A stretch of DNA of 64,000 nucleotides, from NCBI GenBank assembly GCA_946554445.1, contig CAMNSD010000016.1, positions 24,536 through 88,535 on the forward strand. The letters run 5' to 3'. The stretch is from an uncultured Lachnospiraceae bacterium (lineage in GTDB: Bacteria > Bacillota > Clostridia > Lachnospirales > Lachnospiraceae). This document shows positions 28,570-37,786 of the stretch, piece after piece (the stretch's first letter is position 1; every line of letters starts with the position of its first letter). Made by a program: the position numbers and the translations under genes. The notes beneath the pieces are model-generated. The model searched no databases. It was not told the origin of the DNA and saw nothing but the letters and a program-made list of their open reading frames with translations.

Positions 28570-30756
28570 CTACTTGGTCAAAAGCATCATAATATCATTA
28601 CTTCTGGCAATAAACTTAGTCATAGCCTCAGGCTCTAAAGGCGCCTGCTGCAACAGTGCCAGATCGTAGAGCTGTTCGCAGATCATCTTCACATTGTCGC
28701 CCTCCTGATGCTCGATCACATACTGTACCAGCGGATGGTTGGCGTTGAGGATCAGCGTCTCGCCCTCTTTGCCGAACATTCCCATATCCATGCCGCCCAT
28801 GCCTTGCATAGAGTACATCTTCATCATATCCTGCATCCGGCGGGTTTCCTCAGAAAGGGTGATCATGGAAGATATCTTCTTATTCTTAAGTTTCTCAATC
28901 TTCACCTTGATGGCGTCTTTCTTGAGAACCTTCTTCATCAGCTTGGCCACAGCCTCCGCCTGCTCCTCCATCTCCTTCTCAGCCTTCTTGGATGTCTTGG
29001 CCTTGAAGGTATCCGTCAAATCCGCATCAATGCGCTGGAACTTGACGCCTTCGTTCTTCGCCTCCAGCTGGGAAACAAAGGGCTGGTCGATATTGTGGGT
29101 AAGAATCACGGCATCCATCTTAGCCGCCTTGAACATGTTGATGTACTGGCTCTGCTGCTTCTCATCGGTCACGTAGTAGATGACTTTCTCTTTCTTTTCC
29201 TCTTCCTCAGAATCCTCCAGAGACTCACCATCTGCATCGACCACCTCAGCCTCTATCTTTTCACCACTCTCATCCACGACTTCGGCTTCCACCTTCTCAC
29301 CGTTTTCATCCACGGCTCCGGTCCCTGCCTTCTGTCCGTTCTCGTCCACAACCTCGGCTTCCACCTTCTCGCCGTTTTCATCCACAGCGTTTTCTTTCGC
29401 TGCTTCCTCCGCCTCGTCAGGATCCGTCTTATTAACTTCCAGACACTCTGGCAGAGTCATGTAATTGCCGTCCAGGTTCTTAAAGAGGATGTAATCCGTC
29501 ATCTTCTCACAGAACTTATCGTCTTTGAGACAGCCAAACTTGATAAACGGGCTGATATCATCCCAGTATTTCTCATACTCTTCCTTCTCAGTCTTGCACA
29601 TGCCAGAGAGTTTGTCCGCCACCTTCTTCGTGATATACTCACTGATCTTCTTGACAAAGCCATCGTTTTGCAGCGCGCTTCTAGATACGTTAAGCGGCAG
29701 ATCCGGACAGTCGATCACACCCTTTAACAGCAACAAGAACTCCGGAATCACTTCCTTGATATTGTCGGCGATAAACACCTGGTTATTATACAGCTTGATG
29801 GTTCCCTCGATGGACTCATACTCCATGTTGATCTTAGGGAAGTACAGGATACCCTTCATATTGAAAGGATAATCCATATTCAGATGAATCCAGAACAACG
29901 GCTCCTTGTAATCCTGGAATACTTTTCTGTAAAATTCCAAATACTCTTCCTTCGTGCACTCATTGGGATGTTTCGCCCACAGGGGATGCGTCTCATTGAG
30001 AAGTTCCGGACGCTTCTTGATCTTCAGTTTCTGCTCGTCCTCCTCCTTCTCCTTGGCAATCTCCTCCACCACTTCATCGGTGTCTAACTTCTCATCCGCC
30101 TTGATAACCTGTGTCTCCGTGCTGTTAGCCTTGGAGAGATAGATTTCCGTAGGCATGAAAGAACAGTATTTCTTGATAACTTCTTTTGCCTTATATTCGT
30201 TGCAGAACTCCAGACAGTCCTCGTTGATAAACAGAGTGATCTCCGTTCCCACTTCGCTGCGGCTTCCTTCTTTCATATCAAACTCTGTGCCGCCGTCGCA
30301 TTCCCAGTGTACGGCCTGCGCCCCATCCTGGTAAGATAAGGTGTCGATATGCACCTCGTCCGCCACCATGAAAGCGGAATAGAATCCCAGTCCGAAATGA
30401 CCGATGATCTGGTCGTCATTCGCCTTGTCCTTATACTTCTCTATGAAATCCGCTGCACCGGAGAAGGCAATCTGGTTGATGTACTCCTCCACTTCCTGTG
30501 CCGTCATACCGATACCGTTATCAATGAACTTAAGCGTCTTTTCTTCCGGGTTCACGATAATCTGTATCTTCGCCTTATAGTCGTCCGCCAGCGCATACTC
30601 GCCCATCATATCCAACTTCTTTAATTTGGTGATGGCGTCACAGCCATTGGAGATCAATTCCCTGAAAAAGATATCGTGATCTGAATACAGCCACTTTTTG
30701 ATAATCGGGAATATATTGTCGCTGTTGATTGATAGATTACCATGTTTTGCTTCCAT
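28570..30756 (-). CDS. htpG: Molecular chaperone HtpG (Hsp90) with acidic repeat insertion
   Basis: FFRELISNGCDAITKLKKL, IDNGIGMT, GHFGLGFYSAFMVAD; start at ATG after TGAGGA. Confidence 0.95.
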   Translation of the reverse strand: MEAKHGNLSINSDNIFPIIKKWLYSDHDIFFRELISNGCDAITKLKKLDMMGEYALADDYKAKIQIIVNPEEKTLKFIDNGIGMTAQEVEEYINQIAFSGAADFIEKYKDKANDDQIIGHFGLGFYSAFMVADEVHIDTLSYQDGAQAVHWECDGGTEFDMKEGSRSEVGTEITLFINEDCLEFCNEYKAKEVIKKYCSFMPTEIYLSKANSTETQVIKADEKLDTDEVVEEIAKEKEEDEQKLKIKKRPELLNETHPLWAKHPNECTKEEYLEFYRKVFQDYKEPLFWIHLNMDYPFNMKGILYFPKINMEYESIEGTIKLYNNQVFIADNIKEVIPEFLLLLKGVIDCPDLPLNVSRSALQNDGFVKKISEYITKKVADKLSGMCKTEKEEYEKYWDDISPFIKFGCLKDDKFCEKMTDYILFKNLDGNYMTLPECLEVNKTDPDEAEEAAKENAVDENGEKVEAEVVDENGQKAGTGAVDENGEKVEAEVVDESGEKIEAEVVDADGESLEDSEEEEKKEKVIYYVTDEKQQSQYINMFKAAKMDAVILTHNIDQPFVSQLEAKNEGVKFQRIDADLTDTFKAKTSKKAEKEMEEQAEAVAKLMKKVLKKDAIKVKIEKLKNKKISSMITLSEETRRMQDMMKMYSMQGMGGMDMGMFGKEGETLILNANHPLVQYVIEHQEGDNVKMICEQLYDLALLQQAPLEPEAMTKFIARSNDIMMLLTK

Positions 30757-30866
30757 AATTTTCCTCACATTCCTTTCCATATCCGTCAGGCCACGTTACC
30801 GGCCCCTGTCCTGTTTTCTTCCTGTGAAATAGTTTAATACCCTGTAAAATATAAGTCAAGACAAAA

Positions 30867-30893
30867 TTAGCACTCATTTGAATAGAGTGCTAA
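30867..30893 (-). promoter_or_regulatory. CIRCE operator (HrcA site) upstream of htpG
   Basis: TTAGCACTC-N9(atttgaata)-GAGTGCTAA, perfect match to the CIRCE consensus. Confidence 0.95.
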
Positions 30894-30995
30894 TAATTTG
30901 CGTTTTATCCAGATTTTATGCGGGCTTGCGGAATTATAAACTTTTTCTAAAATCTCTTTTCAAACCCGTTTATCACATTTTCCTTTCCGCACAGT

Positions 30996-32066
30996 TTACG
31001 CCCCAAAATACTGTGAATAAACCTCAAAGAAATTCTGCGTAGTCACGTTCTCATCGTGAATAAAACTCACCGTGCTCCACAATTCCTCATTTAGATTTCT
31101 GGTAAGGGTATCCACATAGGCATCATACTCTCTCCCGAAAGCCTCTTCCCGCCGTTGTTCCACAATCTTGATCTTGTTAGCGTCTGTCTCTTCCCGATCA
31201 AAAGTATTGATACATTTGATAATGTGATAACCATACTCCGTCTCCACAATATCGCTGATTTCACCTGTACCCAAGTTGAAGGCTGCTTCCTCAAAAGCAG
31301 GCGCCATCTCCCCTTTACCAAAAGAGTATGTGGCTTTATCATCTTCGCTGTACCTGCGGATCAACTCATCAAAATCCGCATCTTCCTCCCTGGCTTCTTC
31401 CAACGCTTCACAAGCTTCTTTGTAGGCGTCCTGTTTGGCATGTTCCGTGTATTCAATCTTTTTACCGGTCCCATCCAGCGCATAAGTTTTGATCAGGATA
31501 TGCTGCACTGTGATGGTTCTCGCCTCATCGTCACTGATCTCTGGATTGATATCCTTAATGGTATACTGGTACATCTTCTCCGCCAGCGCAAGTTCCGTGT
31601 AGAGTTCTTCCACCATTTTCTCGGACACGCCCAGCAATTCAATCTCCCTGTCATTCAAAGATTCATAATACGCTCTCGCCGCATTTTCCGCCTGCGCCTT
31701 CTCCTCATCCTCCAAGCTTACCTCATATCGTTCCGCCATCAGATTCATGGTCTTAATCTGGGCAATCTGCGCCAGGGCAATATTTTTAACATTCTCCTCC
31801 AAAGTCACACCGTCTGCATTGGTGTTCCAGATTTCCGCGCCATAAACGCTCTCGTACCGATTCTGAATTGTGGTCAAATACACCATCAATTCCGGCAGGG
31901 TACACGTGCTGGTCTCAATCCGAAATATTTCATCCTTATTAAATCCAGTGGTAAGCACCACCTTGGTCCCTTTACCGTCACCGAATCCACAGCCTGTAAG
32001 GGATGAGGCCGATAGAACAGCTGCCAAAAGAAGCGCTGCTGTCCTGCAATACTGTTTTTTTCTCAT
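30996..32066 (-). CDS. PrsA/SurA-like foldase lipoprotein (parvulin-type PPIase)
   Basis: Lipobox SSLTGCGFG; ARTITVQHILIKT...YSFGKGEMAPAFEEAAFNLGTGEISDIVETEYGYHIIKC. Confidence 0.9.
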   Translation of the reverse strand: MRKKQYCRTAALLLAAVLSASSLTGCGFGDGKGTKVVLTTGFNKDEIFRIETSTCTLPELMVYLTTIQNRYESVYGAEIWNTNADGVTLEENVKNIALAQIAQIKTMNLMAERYEVSLEDEEKAQAENAARAYYESLNDREIELLGVSEKMVEELYTELALAEKMYQYTIKDINPEISDDEARTITVQHILIKTYALDGTGKKIEYTEHAKQDAYKEACEALEEAREEDADFDELIRRYSEDDKATYSFGKGEMAPAFEEAAFNLGTGEISDIVETEYGYHIIKCINTFDREETDANKIKIVEQRREEAFGREYDAYVDTLTRNLNEELWSTVSFIHDENVTTQNFFEVYSQYFGA

Positions 32067-32144
32067 TCAACTTACCTATATTTTCTTTCTATTGCTTTTA
32101 TCCTATTACCTATTCTATTGCTTATCCTATTATTTATCCCATCA

Positions 32145-32229
32145 TATTTCCTATTATCTGGCCTATTATTTATTCCATTATATTTCCTATTATCTGGCCT
32201 ATTATTTATTCCATTATATTTCCTATTAC
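32145..32229. repeat. 36-bp minisatellite (2 exact copies plus degenerate flanks)
   Basis: tatttcctattatctggcctattatttattccatta at 32145-32180 and 32181-32216. Confidence 0.95.
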
Positions 32230-32988
32230 TTACCCTATTACATTTCCTTCCTTATCATACCACACCTTACCGTCTGTCAACACGCGGTCTTCCTCCCCCA
32301 AAATCGCCCGTACATAATCCTGGGCCGATGTCAGTTTCCTGCGAAAGGCCACGCCGCCGCCAAACAAAGCTGTGGCATGAATATCCGATCCGGCGCTCAT
32401 GGGAAAGTTATACTTATGGGCATAAGCAACAGCGCTCTTATCAAATCCTCGTTTATCTCGTCCGACTCCATGATACTGATGATGCGCCGCATTGATGCCC
32501 TCCACGCCGTCTACCCATTCCGGGAAAAGACGCACACAGGGAATATAAGATTCCTCCCTAAAAGGATGGGCATGCATCACCAGCCCGCCCGCCTCATGCA
32601 CTAGTTCATAATGCTGTTCCACAGTGGCCATACGCAGTTCCGGGTGTGCTTTCATCCAGGCCTTGTCAATCCCATACATCAAAAATTCCGTGCCGTCATA
32701 ACCGGCTTCATAGCCGAAGAATACATCCAGCCCAATCCTGTCTCCCTCTTCCTTAGCATATTCATAGCCCAGACAGAACTGATCCACCCACTCCTCCCAG
32801 GCAAGCCTCGGATCGATGATCGTATTGCCGCCCCAATTATGGTCCGTTACAAAAATACCGGTATAACCATATTCTTTACAGGCACGCGCCATCTCGTCGC
32901 CGCCGCTTCTGGCACAGGCGCTGGCCTGTGAAGTGTGCAGATGTGTCTCATATAGATAAGGATATTCTTCCAGAATCCTTTTATTCAT
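32230..32988 (-). CDS. PHP domain metal-dependent phosphoesterase-like protein
   Basis: YETHLHTSQASACARSGGDEMARACKEYGYTGIFVTDHNWGGN, AGSDIHA. Confidence 0.85.
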   Translation of the reverse strand: MNKRILEEYPYLYETHLHTSQASACARSGGDEMARACKEYGYTGIFVTDHNWGGNTIIDPRLAWEEWVDQFCLGYEYAKEEGDRIGLDVFFGYEAGYDGTEFLMYGIDKAWMKAHPELRMATVEQHYELVHEAGGLVMHAHPFREESYIPCVRLFPEWVDGVEGINAAHHQYHGVGRDKRGFDKSAVAYAHKYNFPMSAGSDIHATALFGGGVAFRRKLTSAQDYVRAILGEEDRVLTDGKVWYDKEGNVIG

Positions 32989-33210
32989 ACATACTTCCTA
33001 CCCTTAAAGTAAATTTGCTTCGCAAATTAACTTTGCGAGATCCGCTTCGCGGCCTCGAATAAGCGGAGAACTTTCCTATACCCCTAAAGGTAAATTTGCT
33101 TCGCAGTCTCGGATTTATCGATAAAAGGGATTAAATTGCATGCCCGCAGGCGCCAACCTAATCCCTCTCATTGGTTTTTCTTTCAGCGCAGACAAACCGC
33201 GCAGGCTTTC

Positions 33211-34236
33211 TTATTTAATCACATGAATCCAGCCTTCCGGCGCTTCAATCCGTCCCATTTGGATACCGGTCAGTGTGTCGTACAGTTTCTTTGTGATCGG
33301 TCCCATCTCATTCATGCCGCTGGGGAATACGATCTCTTTGCCATGATCCACTACTTTACCCACCGGGGAAATGACTGCCGCCGTACCGCAGAGTCCACAT
33401 TCTGCAAAATCTTTGACTTCTGCAAGTTCCACTTCTCTCTCTTCCACTTCAAGTCCCAGATAATCTTTGGCAACCACCATCAGGGAACGTCTGGTAATGG
33501 AAGGCAGAATGCTGTCGGACTTAGGCGTCACCACCTTATTATCCTTGGTCACAAACAGGAAATTGGCGCCGCCAGTCTCCTCCACCTTGGTCCTGGTACC
33601 GGCATCTAAATACATATTTTCGTCATATCCTTCTTCATGTGCGGTGATGATCGCATGAAGACTCATGGCATAGTTAAGTCCTGCCTTAACATGTCCCGTT
33701 CCATGTGGCGCAGCCCTGTCAAAATCACTTACTTTGATGGTCAGTGGCTTCGCGCCTCCCTTAAAGTAAGGGCCCACCGGCGTCGTAAAAATCCTGAACT
33801 GATACTCATCCGCAGGCTTTACACCGATTACCGGAGAGATACCAAACATATATGGTCTGATATAAAGAGTCGCTCCTGAGCCATAGGGCGGTACATACGC
33901 CTCATTAGCCGCTACCACATCTGTCACCGCCTGCACAAAACGCTCCTTGGGGAATATTGGCATCTCCAATCTCTTACAGGAATCTTCCATACGCTGTGCG
34001 TTTAAATCCGGACGAAAAGTTACAATACGTCCATCCTCCGTGGTGTACGCCTTTAAACCTTCAAAACAAGTCTGCGCATACTGTAACACGCCAGCGCACT
34101 CATTCATGGTAATATTGGCTTCCGATGTGAGTTCTCCCTGATCCCACGCGCCATTCTTGTAATTGGCCACAAACCTTTTATCGGTCTCGTGATAGCCAAA
34201 ACCAATATTTGCCCAGTCCAGATTCTTTTTTTCCAT
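33211..34236 (-). CDS. ilvE: Branched-chain amino acid aminotransferase
   Basis: LQYAQTCFEGLKAYTTEDGRIVTFRPDLNAQRM, EETGGANFLFV. Confidence 0.95.
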   Translation of the reverse strand: MEKKNLDWANIGFGYHETDKRFVANYKNGAWDQGELTSEANITMNECAGVLQYAQTCFEGLKAYTTEDGRIVTFRPDLNAQRMEDSCKRLEMPIFPKERFVQAVTDVVAANEAYVPPYGSGATLYIRPYMFGISPVIGVKPADEYQFRIFTTPVGPYFKGGAKPLTIKVSDFDRAAPHGTGHVKAGLNYAMSLHAIITAHEEGYDENMYLDAGTRTKVEETGGANFLFVTKDNKVVTPKSDSILPSITRRSLMVVAKDYLGLEVEEREVELAEVKDFAECGLCGTAAVISPVGKVVDHGKEIVFPSGMNEMGPITKKLYDTLTGIQMGRIEAPEGWIHVIK

Positions 34237-34370
34237 AATTCCCCACTCCTCTCAGGTGTATGTCGAGTCCGCAAAGCGAAACCCGCAAGGTTACTTCCGA
34301 AGAAATTTATTTTTTATTCTATATTAAACCATTATCCCTAAAAGTCAAGCCTTACATCCTGCTGTTTCAA

Positions 34371-36341
34371 TCACAACACCGCATTGACTACCTCAAGGGC
34401 AATATCATAGGCAAAATCCTTGACTGCCTTTTCACAGAGCCTCAGCATCTTCTTATCCGACTCCGGCCTGTCATAGCGCTTTAATTCCCGAATCCTGGCA
34501 AGCGCCGTATCCCCATCGAAATCATCCAGCCGGTCCGCCAATTCCCGAAGCGCCTTTTCCCAGTCGTCCTCCGTAATATTCTCTACTTCCTGCACTTCCT
34601 CCTCTTCTTGTTGTAACGTCGTCTTTTCTTCGTTATCTAGATACACCTTCAGGCTGTTTCTCATGGTACTCATCAGGCTGAACAGAATCGGCGAGCGCAC
34701 CGTCACGTCTTCCACCTGGCCTGCCTTGGCCATCTTCTCCAACTCAAAGGCTTCGTCCGCCAGATCGTCAGCGCCCACATTTCTGGCATTTCCCTTCAGA
34801 GAGTGTACGATGATCATATAACCCGGCATATCGCCTTTTTTCAAAAAATCCTTCAATGCCTCTTCCTTCTCCTGCAGGATCGAGTGGAAATCATGAAGCA
34901 CCTTACCGTAGAGCGCCTTATCTCCACCCATATATTTCAGTCCATTGCGGAGATTGAATCCCATCAGGTACAGCTGGCTCTCCCTAATACTCAGTTCATT
35001 GCCCGCCTCTTCCTCTTCGTAGGCATCGTTGATGTCCATATTATGTGTCATATACACTACATTGTCAGGCAGATATTCGATCAGCATATTCTCGAACTTA
35101 TCCGCATCAATGGGTTTAGTCAGATAATCCTGGAAGCCTTCTTTTAAATAAAGTTCCCTGGCCCCGGCTACCGCATTGGCCGTCAGCGCGATCACCGGAA
35201 TATCTCTGGAAGGGTTCCCCTCCAGCGCCCGGATCGCATGGAGCGTCTGCACGCCATCCATCACCGGCATCATATGATCCATACAGATCACATGATAGGT
35301 TTTACGTTTGATCAGTTCCAGACATTCTTCCCCACTGGCCGCCACATCCACCTGCAGCCTGGTCCCTTTCAAAAGTCCCTGGGCCACTGCCAGATTCATG
35401 GCGTTATCATCCACGATCAACACCCTGCCCATGGGCGCTATGAATTTCTCATGGTAATCTTCTATGCTGCGAAGGCTCTCACTATACTGCTTCTCAAAAT
35501 CACCCAGCGGCGCAGAATCCACCACTTTCTGTCTGATTTGGAAGGAAAACGCCGTTCCTTTGCCATAGACGCTCTGCACGGTGAGTTCTCCGCCCATCAT
35601 TTCCACCAACCGTTTGGTGATGGCAAGCCCCAGTCCCGTCCTGTCATCCTTACTTCTGACGGCAGAATCCATACGCTGGAAAGCCCTGAAAAGCTTAGGG
35701 ATATCTTCCTCCTTGATGCCGATTCCCGTATCCTTCACAATCACGTCAAGCTCTATCTCTTCCTCTGAGATTTTCTTCCAGTTAAAATATAGAGTCACCC
35801 TGCCCTTCTCCGTGAACTTCACGGCATTGGACAAAAGATTGCTGATGATCTGCCGGATATGAATCTCATCTCCCTGCAGTTTATAGGGAATATCCTGCGC
35901 AATTTCTAATTTCAATTCCAGTCTTTTTCTTCGAAGCTGTACAGAAACGCTGTTGATCAGATCATTGAGCAGGGAACTGACATCATAAATCCCCTCATTT
36001 AAATCCAATTTATCCGCTTCTAATTTGGAGAAGTCCAGAATGTCACTGACCAGCGTAAGCAGTACATTGCCCGCCTGCCTGATATCCCGCGCATATTCTT
36101 TGATTGTTTCCTCCTGGCTCTCCCGCAGGATCAACTCATTCAATCCCAGGATTGTATTGATCGGCGTCCGCAGTTCGTGTGACATATTTGCCAGGAAAAT
36201 ATCCCTGGCGCCCTCCGCCTTCTCTGCGGCGTTCATGGCCGCCTCAAGCGCCTCGTCTTTCTGCTGTAACTGCTCTTTCGCCTTAGACAGAGAAGACACC
36301 TTTTCTTTTTTCACCACCGTTTTCTTTGTTTCCTGACCCAT
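34371..36341 (-). CDS. Hybrid histidine kinase with HisKA, HATPase, receiver and Hpt domains
   Basis: MSHELRTPINTILGLNELI, DRTGLGLAITKRLVEMMGG, RVLIVDDNAMNLAVAQGLL, IVHSLKGNARNVGADDLA. Confidence 0.94.
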   Translation of the reverse strand: MGQETKKTVVKKEKVSSLSKAKEQLQQKDEALEAAMNAAEKAEGARDIFLANMSHELRTPINTILGLNELILRESQEETIKEYARDIRQAGNVLLTLVSDILDFSKLEADKLDLNEGIYDVSSLLNDLINSVSVQLRRKRLELKLEIAQDIPYKLQGDEIHIRQIISNLLSNAVKFTEKGRVTLYFNWKKISEEEIELDVIVKDTGIGIKEEDIPKLFRAFQRMDSAVRSKDDRTGLGLAITKRLVEMMGGELTVQSVYGKGTAFSFQIRQKVVDSAPLGDFEKQYSESLRSIEDYHEKFIAPMGRVLIVDDNAMNLAVAQGLLKGTRLQVDVAASGEECLELIKRKTYHVICMDHMMPVMDGVQTLHAIRALEGNPSRDIPVIALTANAVAGARELYLKEGFQDYLTKPIDADKFENMLIEYLPDNVVYMTHNMDINDAYEEEEAGNELSIRESQLYLMGFNLRNGLKYMGGDKALYGKVLHDFHSILQEKEEALKDFLKKGDMPGYMIIVHSLKGNARNVGADDLADEAFELEKMAKAGQVEDVTVRSPILFSLMSTMRNSLKVYLDNEEKTTLQQEEEEVQEVENITEDDWEKALRELADRLDDFDGDTALARIRELKRYDRPESDKKMLRLCEKAVKDFAYDIALEVVNAVL

Positions 36342-36375
36342 ACCCCTATACCTTCCTTATATTAAGTGAACCCCA

Positions 36376-36867
36376 TTACTTTTTACGCTCATATTTCACA
36401 AACTGATAAGGAATATCAAAATAAGTCTGCTCTTCACTATCCGCTGTAATTTCCCACTCCTCATCCTGATCCAAATTCGGGAAGTAGGCATCCGCCTCAT
36501 ACTCATGATCAATCTTAGTCACATGAATCACATCACAGTAGGGAAGCATCATGCGATAGACACTCTCTCCCCCGATAATATAGATATCTTCCTGCAGATA
36601 CTTCTCCAACTCCTGCAGAAGTTCCTCCTTGCTGTGCACGATAACGGCGCCCTTCACCTTATAATCCGGATTCTTGGATAAAATGATATTCGTCCGGTTT
36701 GCCAGCGGCATTCCCTGAGGGAACGTCTCCAGCGTCTTTCTGCCAAGCACCACTACCTTGCCCATGGTTTCCCGTCTGAAATTCTTATGATCCGCAGGAA
36801 TACTCACCAACAGGCTGTTCTTGCAGCCAATCGCCCAGTTGTTATCCACCGCTACAATTCCGTTCAT
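36376..36867 (-). CDS. folA: Dihydrofolate reductase
   Basis: MNGIVAVDNNWAIG, GKVVVLGRKTLETFPQGMPLANRTNIILS, IYIIGGESVYRMMLPYCD. Confidence 0.95.
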   Translation of the reverse strand: MNGIVAVDNNWAIGCKNSLLVSIPADHKNFRRETMGKVVVLGRKTLETFPQGMPLANRTNIILSKNPDYKVKGAVIVHSKEELLQELEKYLQEDIYIIGGESVYRMMLPYCDVIHVTKIDHEYEADAYFPNLDQDEEWEITADSEEQTYFDIPYQFVKYERKK

Positions 36868-36903
36868 ATTTCTCTCCCTGTCAAACTGTTATCATCTGCC
36901 GCG

Positions 36904-37752
36904 CTAAATAGCCACCGGAATATTCTCAACCTGCGGCCCTGCTGTATAATTCTCTACTTTCACATCATTTCTGGTAAACTGATAAAAGTCCCTGATCTCC
37001 GGATTCAGCCAGAACGAAGGTGCATCATAGACCGGCCGCTCGATCAACTCCCTGATGATGGGAATGTGCCTGTCATAGATGTGCGCATCCGCAATCACAT
37101 GCACAAGTTCCCCCACCTCCATATTGCAGACCTGTGCCAGCATATGCAAAAGCACCGCGTACTGCACCACATTCCAGTTGTTAGCCGTCAACACATCCTG
37201 GGACCTCTGATTCAATATCCCATTGAGCGTCAATTTCTCATGCCCCTTTTTCTGTGTCACATTAAAAGTCATACTGTAAGCACAAGGATACAGATTCATC
37301 TCATGAAGATCCTGGTGTACATAGATATTGGTCATGATCCGGCGGCTAAAGGGGTTATTCTTCAGATCATAAATCACCCGGTCCACCTGATCCATCATGC
37401 CTTCTTTATATTGATGCTTCACCCCCATCTGATAACCGTATGCCTTGCCGATGGAACCGTCCTCGTCCGCCCAGGCATCCCAGATATGGCTGTGAAGGTC
37501 GTTGATATTGTTGGATTTCTGCTGCCAGATCCAGAGCATCTCATCCGTGGCGCTCTTAAGCGCCGTTTTGCGAAGCGTCATGATTGGAAACTCTTTCGAC
37601 AGATCATAACGGTTCACCACCCCGAACAATTTCACCGTATAAGCGCTTTCTCCGTCCGGCCAGTGGGGCCTTACTTTCTCCCCTTCCGTGCTGGTCCCAT
37701 TCTCCAGAATGTTCCTGCACATATTGATAAAAATCTGATCTGCCGCGCTCAT
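36904..37752 (-). CDS. thyA: Thymidylate synthase
   Basis: LYPCAYSMTFNV, LNGILNQRSQDVLTANNWNVVQYAVLLHMLAQV. Confidence 0.93.
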   Translation of the reverse strand: MSAADQIFINMCRNILENGTSTEGEKVRPHWPDGESAYTVKLFGVVNRYDLSKEFPIMTLRKTALKSATDEMLWIWQQKSNNINDLHSHIWDAWADEDGSIGKAYGYQMGVKHQYKEGMMDQVDRVIYDLKNNPFSRRIMTNIYVHQDLHEMNLYPCAYSMTFNVTQKKGHEKLTLNGILNQRSQDVLTANNWNVVQYAVLLHMLAQVCNMEVGELVHVIADAHIYDRHIPIIRELIERPVYDAPSFWLNPEIRDFYQFTRNDVKVENYTAGPQVENIPVAI

Positions 37753-37786
37753 GTTCCCTCCATTCCTATCCTATCATCCTTTATGA

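Noticed and set aside
28708-29727. Long plus-strand ORF (339 aa) opposite htpG
   Set aside because: Antisense shadow of a well-supported gene; His/Leu-rich composition typical of complementary-strand translation.
31870-32604. Plus-strand ORF with YYLSYYLFHYISYYL repeats
   Set aside because: Arises from translating the intergenic 36-bp minisatellite; not a credible protein.
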